Assembly (NCBI GenBank): GCA_035328405.1
Contig: DAOLIT010000004.1
Span: 49,415 to 113,414 of the forward strand
DNA: 64,000 nucleotides
Source of the DNA: JAEUKA01 sp035328405
GTDB lineage: Bacteria; Myxococcota_A; Polyangia; Palsa-1104; JAEUJZ01
Reading direction: 5' to 3'
The notes under the pieces were generated by a model that was given only the letters and a program-made list of their open reading frames with translations, made no database searches and was not told the origin of the DNA. The translations under genes and the position numbers were made by a program. Below are positions 1-8,687 of this stretch, in pieces. Positions within the stretch are counted from its first letter, which is position 1. Each line of letters opens with the position of its first letter.

Positions 1-1079
<1,079 letters not shown>

Positions 1080-1115
1080 CCACCTACTCGATCTGCCTCC
1101 CACAGGCCCTTCCAG

Positions 1116-1132
1116 GCCTTCCTCCCGAAGGC
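1116..1132 (+). terminator. Possible hairpin terminator after the OmpA-like gene
   Basis: GCCTTC (1116-1121) pairs with GAAGGC (1127-1132) over a 5-nt loop, followed by a pyrimidine-rich TGTCATTCTTTCT. It lies 36 nt after the stop codon, at the right place to separate the OmpA-like gene from the operon starting near 1205. The stem is short and the U-run interrupted, so this is tentative. Confidence 0.35.
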
Positions 1133-1204
1133 TGTCATTCTTTCTCCTGAATTCCACAAAAAGAGTTGCACCGCACGACCGAAAACTCGTGAAATGTGGG
1201 AGTC

Positions 1205-2914
1205 ATGGCCAGCGAACACGACCGCCCCACGCTCTTGGAAAAAGTGGAAGGGCTCGCAGAACACAACGAACTGCGAGATTTCGCCGAGGACCTCCGCCTG
1301 GCGTTTTCACACATCGACAAAGACCCCAAATCCTGTCTGGTCAAGTGTCGGATGTGTACCGAACGGGTGATCCTGGCTCTGTACGCGCAAATCCAGGAGA
1401 CACCCCCGCAAAAGGGAGACCCGCTGGACAACGCGCACATCTGCAAGCTGATCCCCCAAAAAACAGAGCGGACCTTGCGTGAGGTCCGTCTGATCGGCAA
1501 CAAGGGACCTCATCCAAATGACGAGTTGTTCACACCGGAGGAAGCCGAACGAACGCTCGACAAAACGTGTGATGTACTTGCGTGGTACTCGGAATATGTG
1601 GACCTGAGAAAACGCCCAAGTCGGGCTCTGCCCTCGATCCGTCGCAAGAAAAGGAGGTGGTCTGCGTGGGCTTTGGGAGGGCTCGCTCTGGTTGTTTCCG
1701 TGGTGTTGCTTGCGCGCGGCTTTGCGACAAATGCCTTCTCGAAACTCGTCCAAGGTTGGCTTGACGAGATACCCAACCCGGATGGGCCGGATGGCATCGA
1801 AAAAACCGATTTTTCTTCAAACGGCGCTGATTTCGGTCAAAAAAGACCGGACTTTGCTTTGCCCAGCCGAGATTTCGGCCCAACCGGCCCCGATTTGGCC
1901 AAATCGGCGGTTTTGGACGAAGCGAAATGTTCGGTACAAGAGAGCGGAACCGGCAATGCTCTGTTCGCGGTGCTGGCTGGTTCGAACAAGGAAGTGGTCG
2001 TCGTTGGCGCTGCCGGCACAATGCTCCATACAAACGATCTCGGAAACACCTGGACACCGATTGCGAACAACACGCGGGCTGATTTGCACGCAGTCACTCG
2101 GATTCCCGATCAAGGGGTTCTGGCCGTGGGTTCAGGGGGAACCATCGTGTTTGTGCCGCAGCCATCGGAACAAGCCGATTTCGGGCCACCAACGGTAACG
2201 ACACCCGACGCAGCACAGAAATCGACTTTGCTGTCCTTGTTATCCGTTGGGCAGGACGAGGTGTTGATCTCGGGCGAAAAGGGGACTCTGCTGTATTACC
2301 ACCTACGAAACGGAACCAATACTCCGGTTTCGCCAAAGGACCCCCTGCGCCCCATCCAACAAACTGTGGACTTGCGTTCGCTGACACTTTTGGGTGAACG
2401 CGTTTTTGCGGTGGGCAGCCAAGGCACGCTGATCGAAATCCAACGGAACGACACAGCATGGGTGGCCCACGCTTTGCGACACAAGGAACTCAGACCTACC
2501 GACGATTATTTTCACGTCACAGCACTCGAAAAGAACACGTCGCTGCTCCTTCTTGGTGCAGAGGGGCAGGGTTCCACATCCCACGGGATCGCCATCACTG
2601 CAAAACAGAATCCAGATGAAACATGGGACATCAAACACCGAAGTTTCGCCCCTGAAAACAGCCCTCCCCTTCTGTCCTATGTGCAACTTGAATCTCCTTT
2701 GGGTGTGGCGTCTGGACAGGGGTTCTTTGGGTTTTGGCGCACCGATGTCATCCAACACGGCACACGCGTTTGGAAAAAAGAGGAGTTGTCTCCCATGCCA
2801 ACCGATGCCTCGGCCAGCGAACGGTTCCGGGTTGGGGGAAACGAACAAACCGGCCTGTTTTTTGTGGGTGAAAAGGGGCGCATTCTGCACAGGAGCGCAA
2901 GGCTGCCGCAATGA
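1205..2914 (+). CDS. Membrane-anchored protein: DUF4145-like cytoplasmic head, one TM helix, periplasmic beta-propeller-like region
   Basis: 569 residues from ATG 1205; a GTG at 1196 adds three residues, and neither start has a well-spaced ribosome binding site. Residues ~1-130 are helical and end with a GNKGPHP...EEAE pattern like DUF4145 proteins of the HEPN clan, without a clear canonical RX4-6H nuclease motif. A basic patch (RRKKRRW) precedes one TM helix at about 154-172, which predicts N-terminus inside and C-terminus in the periplasm. A linker rich in Asp-Phe pairs follows (~197-235). The rest has recurring V(A/V)GxxGT strands such as VVGAAGTMLHTND and AVGSGGTIVFV, typical of BNR/YCF48-type propellers. 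First gene of a five-gene operon; its stop overlaps the next start (ATGA). The topology suits a periplasmic sensor passing a signal inward. The function is inferred only. Confidence 0.72.
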   Translation: MASEHDRPTLLEKVEGLAEHNELRDFAEDLRLAFSHIDKDPKSCLVKCRMCTERVILALYAQIQETPPQKGDPLDNAHICKLIPQKTERTLREVRLIGNKGPHPNDELFTPEEAERTLDKTCDVLAWYSEYVDLRKRPSRALPSIRRKKRRWSAWALGGLALVVSVVLLARGFATNAFSKLVQGWLDEIPNPDGPDGIEKTDFSSNGADFGQKRPDFALPSRDFGPTGPDLAKSAVLDEAKCSVQESGTGNALFAVLAGSNKEVVVVGAAGTMLHTNDLGNTWTPIANNTRADLHAVTRIPDQGVLAVGSGGTIVFVPQPSEQADFGPPTVTTPDAAQKSTLLSLLSVGQDEVLISGEKGTLLYYHLRNGTNTPVSPKDPLRPIQQTVDLRSLTLLGERVFAVGSQGTLIEIQRNDTAWVAHALRHKELRPTDDYFHVTALEKNTSLLLLGAEGQGSTSHGIAITAKQNPDETWDIKHRSFAPENSPPLLSYVQLESPLGVASGQGFFGFWRTDVIQHGTRVWKKEELSPMPTDASASERFRVGGNEQTGLFFVGEKGRILHRSARLPQ

Positions 2915-3618
2915 ATTCCCAAGACGAAGTACAAGAATTGCTGTTTCGCTCCTTTTACAAACAGGACAAGCCGGCTTTGGCCCGAGCGTTCACGCTTCTG
3001 AGGCGTGAATTTGCCGGTCGTGTTGCGCGGTTTCTTCGGGCCCCCCTATCTTCCCCGGAAGTGGAAGAGACGCTCTCGGATCTGTTGATCGATCTTCTGA
3101 TCACCGATGGAACAAAGCGTCCCCGCGCGCTGGCCCCTCCCGCATCAGAGAACCCCGTAGCCTATCGCGCCAAAGTCTTGCTTCACGCGCTGTGCGATGC
3201 CCACCGACGAAAAAAAACGCAAGAGAAAACAACGACGTCCCTGAAGGACCAACAAGAGGCTCTGTCGCAACCATCGCCATCCGCCGAGTCTGTTCTGTTC
3301 GAGTCTGCGCAGCGCAAAGAGGTGTTGGAGGTGATTCCCAAGCTCGTCATTCGCAGGCGCATGATTGTGATGTTGGAACTTGGCAATCGCCCCCCAAATC
3401 CTTGGATCGAAGAGTTCGCGCAGGAATTGAGCGTATCTTTTCAAGAAGTGTTTTCGCGCATACGAACATGGGAAAGCGACCCCGAACACGAGGGCCGGAA
3501 GCGCAGCGTGCTGTACGGACCCGCTTCCGACAATCCGGCTTCGCAGGAGAACTATCGGAAAACGCTCGCTCGAGCCATTGAGGACATCAAGCAACTGATC
3601 GCGCGGAGGCACCCATGA
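2911..3618 (+). CDS. ECF-type RNA polymerase sigma-factor-like protein
   Basis: 235 residues, ATG overlapping the previous stop (ATGA at 2911-2914). The N-terminal half follows the sigma region 2 pattern: an acidic helix around VEETLSDLLIDLL, then AYRAKVLLHALCDAHRRKK, the counterpart of the 'WLxxIARNxxxDxxRR' core-binding and -10-reading helix. The second half has a helix-turn-helix-like IEEFAQELSVSFQEVFSRI after RRRMIVMLELG, in the position of region 4. Both halves are divergent and an acidic or basic tail (~45 residues) follows, so it may be a distant ECF sigma or a sigma-derived DNA-binding protein. It sits directly behind the membrane propeller gene and ahead of a Lon-type peptidase gene, a context that suggests release or control by proteolysis. 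No typical zinc-binding anti-sigma protein is seen beside it. Confidence 0.62.
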   Translation: MNSQDEVQELLFRSFYKQDKPALARAFTLLRREFAGRVARFLRAPLSSPEVEETLSDLLIDLLITDGTKRPRALAPPASENPVAYRAKVLLHALCDAHRRKKTQEKTTTSLKDQQEALSQPSPSAESVLFESAQRKEVLEVIPKLVIRRRMIVMLELGNRPPNPWIEEFAQELSVSFQEVFSRIRTWESDPEHEGRKRSVLYGPASDNPASQENYRKTLARAIEDIKQLIARRHP

Positions 3619-4181
3619 ACCTCGTGGATCGGAGTAGCGAGAACACAAGAAACTCGCATACCCTCAGACACTATTTTTCTTTGACAGAGAAGTACTTTGA
3701 GATTCACAGAGGCGGCTTTCCCGTTTGGCATGCTCGATGGAAGAAGCTGCAAGGAGCAAATGCGCTCAATTTGGCCTCCTGGACGGAAGGAATAACCAAT
3801 CCAGCAGCGTTGCAGACGATGAAGGAAAGCCACAGTGAATGGGTGTACTGTGCGCAAAAGGCTGTCGACGACGCAGAACAGTCCATGAGGTTCTTTCCCC
3901 TTTCCTCGACCAAGCGGTTTCATGTGGGCAGAGCCGGGGTCGTGGCCATCACAACCGCTTGTAGGGGGACAACATATCTTGTCACTTCTTTTCGATGCGT
4001 TCCAACCTCAGCATTGAAAAAAAGGTTTCCCTTCTCGGTGGAAGCCTGGGAAGCAGCCAGCGAGGAGAAAGCAGAGAAATTTCGACTTGCCACAGTCCAA
4101 GCGGCTGTCCGCAGGGGAAGCTCGCGCGCGTTTGTTAAAGAAGAAGCAGACAGAACCAGTCCCAACGACGGTTCCCAATAA
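3615..4181 (+). CDS. Hypothetical protein in the sigma/S16-peptidase operon
   Basis: 188 residues; ATG overlaps the preceding stop (ATGA at 3615-3618), indicating translational coupling. I do not recognise the family. The protein is soluble-looking, with no signal peptide or TM segment, and mixed alpha/beta. The middle (about 95-125) contains a hydrophobic stretch AGVVAITTACRG followed by TTYLVTSFRC, which may form a beta-sheet core. The C-terminus is charged. Its position between the sigma-like gene and the peptidase gene makes it a candidate partner, substrate or anti-sigma-like inhibitor. That role is inferred from gene order alone. Confidence 0.55.
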   Translation: MNLVDRSSENTRNSHTLRHYFSLTEKYFEIHRGGFPVWHARWKKLQGANALNLASWTEGITNPAALQTMKESHSEWVYCAQKAVDDAEQSMRFFPLSSTKRFHVGRAGVVAITTACRGTTYLVTSFRCVPTSALKKRFPFSVEAWEAASEEKAEKFRLATVQAAVRRGSSRAFVKEEADRTSPNDGSQ

Positions 4182-4194
4182 AGAGGCGTAAAAC

Positions 4195-5091
4195 ATGACC
4201 GTGAATCGTCGCGAGTTGCTTTTCTCTCAACTTTCCGAAGCCCTGCACGCCGATATAGATGTGTGCGACATCGCTGTCGTAGCAGAACTTTTGCGCAGGC
4301 TCAATCGAGCAGAGGGTTCGCAAGACGCCAACGAACAAGCTCTCTTGTTGCAAGCACAGAGGCGCTGTGAACTCCAAAACACGGAAGATGTACTTCCGGG
4401 GCCAGAAGCGATCTCTGAGCTGGTTCAAACCCTCTGCGAATGCACAGATGAGACAGACTGTGCAGAACAAGAGGAGCGCATGGAGATTGTCTGGCAGCTT
4501 GACGAAGCCTGCGCAGCAAGTGCGTTTTTGGGGGAACCCGACCGATACACAACACAGATAGATGAGGCAACGGCGATCATTCGTACTTTCCCAGAGTTAT
4601 TTCAGAGTCTTGTCGCAACCGCAACAGAGGTCTTATCCTGCTCACGCTTTTCGACGGGGGACCCCGCGCGTTCGCTGTGGTCCACGATCGAAAGCTGCGG
4701 ATTCGATCAAGGCTTGGTCACAGAATACGTGCCACAGTGTCACAGAGCACGGAAGGCGCTGGGGTTGAAGGATACTTGTTCTCTGGGTGCGGCTAGACAG
4801 ACGGCGCATTCCCTACAGGCAGCGACGGGCATTTCGATGCCATCGCCGTTGGAAATCGTTTGCAAAGACACGTTTGGAGAGATCGGTGTGGGGAGAGACG
4901 ATGCCGGAGACCTGCGCTTGTTTTTGCAATGTTCTGAAGGCGAATGTCCCCCCATTCCAGAACTTTTTTGCAATGGAGAATCCGTTCCCCTAACCACAGT
5001 TGTTGAAAATCTCTTTACGGCACCGGTTCAAACGGGGGAATACCTCTTGCGCGTGGGCCCTCACGATGTCCGATTTTCCCTCGTGGACTGA
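4195..5091 (+). CDS. Hypothetical cysteine-rich protein in the sigma/S16-peptidase operon
   Basis: 298 residues, starting 13 nt after the previous gene; its end overlaps the next gene by 26 nt. No family recognised. It is acidic, mostly helical and unusually rich in cysteine for a soluble protein without a signal peptide (over a dozen Cys, for example CECTDETDC near 80-90 and CSEGECPP near 240). The last ~50 residues look like a small beta-domain ending in EYLLRVGPHDVRFSLVD. The cysteines could bind metal or respond to redox, but they are not arranged as a standard zinc finger. It is tightly coupled to the downstream Lon-type peptidase gene, so it may be a substrate or an adaptor. Confidence 0.58.
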   Translation: MTVNRRELLFSQLSEALHADIDVCDIAVVAELLRRLNRAEGSQDANEQALLLQAQRRCELQNTEDVLPGPEAISELVQTLCECTDETDCAEQEERMEIVWQLDEACAASAFLGEPDRYTTQIDEATAIIRTFPELFQSLVATATEVLSCSRFSTGDPARSLWSTIESCGFDQGLVTEYVPQCHRARKALGLKDTCSLGAARQTAHSLQAATGISMPSPLEIVCKDTFGEIGVGRDDAGDLRLFLQCSEGECPPIPELFCNGESVPLTTVVENLFTAPVQTGEYLLRVGPHDVRFSLVD

Positions 5092-6781
5092 TTCCGTTTC
5101 CCTTTTTCATTCCGTAAGACAGGACGTGCAAAGAGGGCGTCCCGAACGTGCATTCGATCGCCTTCTTGACTGTTTGGAAAGCAGATCTCCCCTGCCATCC
5201 TTGCAAGTCAAACACCACGCGTTGAGTCTTCTTCCGTTCGTGGTTTCCCGCCTATCGGGGGCCGCTGCAACGTCCCATAGAAAAGAACGGGCAAAAAAAG
5301 TCGGTCATCGGCTGGGTTCGATTCGCTCCTTTGTGGGTCAAGCAGAGTTTCCCGCCGTCGGAGAAAACCTTGAGCGCTGCATCCGTGTGACTGTCTTTTG
5401 CTGCGAACAACAGGATGTGTTGCCCTTACACCTTTCAAACAAGACCGAACAGGGGATTCGACACGCTCTCGAAGCAGCCAGAAACTTGACCTCCTATTCC
5501 GGCTTCTTTTGTGTGTGTTTGGAAGAAACAGAGATTCCATTGGACGGAGCCTCACTTGGCCTTGCAGTCGGTGTGGCGGCAGTTTCTGCGATCACGCGGC
5601 GTGAAATTTCAGAACACCGCGTGTTTACAGGGGAAGTTCTCCCGGACGGCCAAATTTTGGCAGTGGATTTCGTCAAAGAAAAATCACAATTGGTTCGGGA
5701 GAGCCGACCACTGGCCGTTTTGTTTGCACCTTCCAAAAACCATCTCGATTCACACTTCCATGCGAGCTGTGTGCTGTTCGCCGATCACATTCAGCGCGTC
5801 TGTGAATCGGGAGAACTTTGGGGGAAGCTCGATTTGGAAGACAGAGTGAGAGACATACAAAGCCGTTTTGCTCGGGGTGACTGGGAGGAGGCGGCTTGCC
5901 GGGCGAAAGACCTCGTAGCCGATGATCGGCTCCTTCCCGATGACAACATGCGACTGCGAACCATCCTTTTGTCTGCGGCCAATCATCAAGGGAACACCGA
6001 TGAAGCCACCGAACACAGTGCAGCACTTTCGGAACTGTGCGAACAGCATTCCCTAAAACCAGAGGATGTTGCGCTGGCCCTCGCGAACCGAGCCGTGCGT
6101 CGAATCGATCTGCTGAAAGGGAATGAAGCAGAGGAACTGCTGGAACGAACACTGGCGCTTCACTTGAGCCAGACAGATGAGGCGTGGATTCACGTAAGGG
6201 GTACATGGGCGCGAACGAAAGTCCTTTTGGGACAGCAAACGGAAGCGCTTGCGTTGCGGGAACAGAATGCGCGGGAATGCAAAACCGAGGTGGAACTTCC
6301 CCGTTGTTTGTCGGATTTGGCGGATTCCTATCTGCGACTTGCTCGTTTGGAAGATGCGAAAAAAATGCTCGACGCGGCTGCATCGGCGTTGCAGAGATCA
6401 CTCCAAAAATGTCGCCGAATCGCTTACTTGCAACAAACGGAACAATACGTGCTGGTGCAGCAGATTCGGCTTTGCCACCGACTGAACATGAACACCGAAG
6501 TCCGTCGTTTGCTTGCGGAAAAGGAACGCTTTCCTTGTCGGGTTGACCTGCTCGAAATCGAAGCGGCGCTTCACGCAGAAATAGATCCTCTGTTGGCGGT
6601 CGATCGGGTGTTCGAGAGGCACCCAGCACGAGACATTCCCATCTTCCAGGCTCTTCGCTTGCGAGCCCACATTTTGCTTGGACAAACAGCGGCTGTGCCT
6701 GTTTTGGCGAAACGATTGGGTGCTGTAACAGAGGTCCCCGAATATGACGCTGAGGATCTCTGCCTTCGCGTTCCGTACTGA
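5066..6781 (+). CDS. Lon-type (S16) peptidase domain fused to TPR-like helical repeats, no AAA+ module
   Basis: 571 residues from ATG 5066, chosen because a protein from the upstream TTG/ATG codons would overlap the previous gene far more. Residues ~145-225 align without gaps to the Lon proteolytic domain: a strand FCVCLEETEIP, then LDGASLG (Lon: KDGPSAG), then TGEVLPDGQILAVDFVKEK (Lon: TGEITLRGQVLPIGGLKEK). The catalytic pair is present as Ser163 and Lys206, exactly 43 residues apart as in E. coli Lon (S679/K722). No Walker A/B motif is present, so it is an ATP-independent or adaptor-driven peptidase. Residues ~280-560 are helical repeats of TPR type, a likely substrate or partner platform. 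It is the last gene of the operon with the sigma-like gene, which suggests proteolytic control of transcription. Confidence 0.72.
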   Translation: MSDFPSWTDSVSLFHSVRQDVQRGRPERAFDRLLDCLESRSPLPSLQVKHHALSLLPFVVSRLSGAAATSHRKERAKKVGHRLGSIRSFVGQAEFPAVGENLERCIRVTVFCCEQQDVLPLHLSNKTEQGIRHALEAARNLTSYSGFFCVCLEETEIPLDGASLGLAVGVAAVSAITRREISEHRVFTGEVLPDGQILAVDFVKEKSQLVRESRPLAVLFAPSKNHLDSHFHASCVLFADHIQRVCESGELWGKLDLEDRVRDIQSRFARGDWEEAACRAKDLVADDRLLPDDNMRLRTILLSAANHQGNTDEATEHSAALSELCEQHSLKPEDVALALANRAVRRIDLLKGNEAEELLERTLALHLSQTDEAWIHVRGTWARTKVLLGQQTEALALREQNARECKTEVELPRCLSDLADSYLRLARLEDAKKMLDAAASALQRSLQKCRRIAYLQQTEQYVLVQQIRLCHRLNMNTEVRRLLAEKERFPCRVDLLEIEAALHAEIDPLLAVDRVFERHPARDIPIFQALRLRAHILLGQTAAVPVLAKRLGAVTEVPEYDAEDLCLRVPY

Positions 6782-6799
6782 CGCTTGCCTTTTCGTCAG
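6778..6799. repeat. Inverted repeat at the end of the sigma/S16 operon
   Basis: CTGACG (6778-6783) pairs with CGTCAG (6794-6799) around a 10-nt loop. It includes the TGA stop of the peptidase gene and could act as a transcription-end or mRNA-stabilising hairpin. No U-run follows. Confidence 0.35.
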
Positions 6800-6895
6800 A
6801 CGCAACGACACAGCCGAAGCAGCACCGTCAAAAAAGTCAAATTCTTGCTTGCGATGGGCACCGTTGGTGTAACAGACTGCGGCTTGGAACGACGA

Positions 6896-8479
6896 ATGAA
6901 ACACACGACCTCGGTGGCCAGGCTTGCCACGGCACGAAAAAGTGTTCGGCTCAGGCGCTCATCCCGCTCTCGCGGCGTGGCGCGCGGCCCGAGGGAAAAT
7001 GTTTCGACAGGGGCTCTCGCACAGGTTGCCCCATCCCAGCAAAAGCTGGGTCTTCGAGCACTCATCGCAACCACGTTTTTTGTGGTTTCGGGAGGGCCGT
7101 ATGGTTTGGAAGAAGTCATTTCGGGACACGGTTTTGGACGTGCCCTCATTTTGCTTGCGGTGGTTCCGCTGATTTGGAGTTTGCCGATCACACTCCTCGT
7201 CGGAGAATTGACCGCGATGCTGCCCACCGAAGGCGGATATTATTCGTGGGCTCGGCGCGCCTTGGGACCGTTTTGGGGGGTGCAAACGGCGTGGATGGCC
7301 TTGGCGATGAGTCTGTTCGACATGGCAATCTACCCGATGCTCGTGGTGACATACCTGGGGCAGCTTTTTCCATCTTTGATGGGAATGGATGTCGGCGGAG
7401 CAGGTTGGTGGGCGGCGCTTGTCTTGATCGGTTTGTCGGTGATGTGGAATCTGCGGGGTGCCGAAATGCTCGGCACGATCAGCCAACTTATCGGCGTGTT
7501 GCTGTTGCTCCCTTTTGTGGTGTTGGTGGTGCTTGCGGTGTCGGGGTTGGGTCCAACAAACCTCTTGGATGGCATATCGAGTCACATTCATTTTCGCGCG
7601 CACGACGGCGACAACATGATGTTGTGGCTGAATGGCCTCCTGCTGTGTTTGTGGAACTACATGGGATGGGAAAATGCGTCTCCGGTTGCATCTTGCGTCG
7701 AGAATCCGCAGCGCACGTATCCGCGTGCCATGTTTTTGACCGTGCTGCTCATCGCCGGGTGTTACTTGCTTCCGGTTCTTTGCGCTGTGACCTCGGGAAT
7801 GCGCGCAGAGGAATGGCAGACTGGGGGTTGGGTCGAAGTCGGCAGGCGCATGGGAGGCCCCTATTTGGCGATCGCGATTGCCTTGGGAGGCGCTCTGTGC
7901 GGTTTGGGCATGTTCAACGCGTTGATCGCGACCTATTCCCGTTTGCCGCTGGCCATGGCAGAGGATGGTCTGCTGCCAAAATGGCTTGGGAAAAAGGATG
8001 CGAAAACGGGGGCGCCTCGGCGAAGCATTCTGTTTTCCGCACTCCTTTACACGGCCTGTCTGGGACTCGGTTTCAAGCGGCTCATTCAAATCGATGTGAT
8101 GCTGTACGGCGCGTTGATGGTGATTGAATTTGCTTCTCTCATCATGCTCCGCATAAAAGAGCCCCACTTGGCACGACCGTTTCGCATTCCGGGAGGTCTT
8201 CCTGCGGTCATCGGCCTCGGGCTTCTGCCCACACTGCTTCTGGCAGCCTCTCTTTGGATGGGAAGGAATGACCCTGGTATGTGGGGTCTGTCGGCGCTTT
8301 CGTTGGGTGCCATCGTCTTGGCGTTGGGACCGTTTGTGTACCTGGCGTCGCGTTGCTTTGCGCGAAACAGCGAAAGGGATCGACTTCATCCTTCACCACA
8401 TGGCGTTCCGGGCACCGAGCCCAATCCTTCGCTTTCTGCCACCAAAACCGCGCGGGCGGCGTATGAGTTTTCAACCTGA
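6896..8479 (+). CDS. APC-superfamily amino acid/polyamine permease
   Basis: 527 residues from ATG 6896; in-frame TTG 6785 and ATG 6854 would add a basic, non-conserved extension, so the later start is preferred. The protein is a polytopic membrane protein with about 12 hydrophobic helices starting near residue 38. TM1 contains TFFVVSGGPYGLEEV, matching the helix-breaking 'GxG' substrate site of APC transporters. GELTAMLPTEGGYYSWARRALG after TM2 is a typical APC signature. Family knowledge gives proton- or gradient-driven uptake or exchange of amino acids or polyamines at the inner membrane; the substrate cannot be told. It follows the preceding operon by ~114 nt and may be transcribed separately. 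A strong -35 box for rho begins right after its stop codon. Confidence 0.85.
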   Translation: MKHTTSVARLATARKSVRLRRSSRSRGVARGPRENVSTGALAQVAPSQQKLGLRALIATTFFVVSGGPYGLEEVISGHGFGRALILLAVVPLIWSLPITLLVGELTAMLPTEGGYYSWARRALGPFWGVQTAWMALAMSLFDMAIYPMLVVTYLGQLFPSLMGMDVGGAGWWAALVLIGLSVMWNLRGAEMLGTISQLIGVLLLLPFVVLVVLAVSGLGPTNLLDGISSHIHFRAHDGDNMMLWLNGLLLCLWNYMGWENASPVASCVENPQRTYPRAMFLTVLLIAGCYLLPVLCAVTSGMRAEEWQTGGWVEVGRRMGGPYLAIAIALGGALCGLGMFNALIATYSRLPLAMAEDGLLPKWLGKKDAKTGAPRRSILFSALLYTACLGLGFKRLIQIDVMLYGALMVIEFASLIMLRIKEPHLARPFRIPGGLPAVIGLGLLPTLLLAASLWMGRNDPGMWGLSALSLGAIVLALGPFVYLASRCFARNSERDRLHPSPHGVPGTEPNPSLSATKTARAAYEFST

Positions 8480-8508
8480 TTGACAGAAAAACCCGGTTTG
8501 AATACCGT
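8480..8508 (+). promoter_or_regulatory. Predicted sigma70-type promoter of rho
   Basis: Consensus -35 TTGACA (8480-8485) and a -10-like TACCGT (8503-8508) are separated by 17 nt. The three most conserved -10 positions (T, A, final T) match. Transcription would start near 8515, leaving a ~170-nt leader before rho, long enough for the autoregulation known for rho genes in other bacteria. I see no uORF with a convincing ribosome binding site in the leader. Confidence 0.45.
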
Positions 8509-8687
8509 GTTCTGGCTGCCGCAAGCAGCATTTCATCCCAAACAGCATCTATCGTCATCATCCACACAGACACACAAGTACCAGCCCTCTCCCACGGAAA
8601 AGCAAACGCAGCGTCGCCAAGAGCCCACTTGGCCCTTGTCTCTATCGCGCGTTTTACGCTTGCCACCCAACGTAAGGAACGAAACAG

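Noticed and set aside
6959..8389. Minus-strand open frame of 476 codons opposite the APC permease
   Set aside because: The plus strand encodes clear TM helices with family motifs; the antisense product is His/Gln/Arg-rich and shows no fold.
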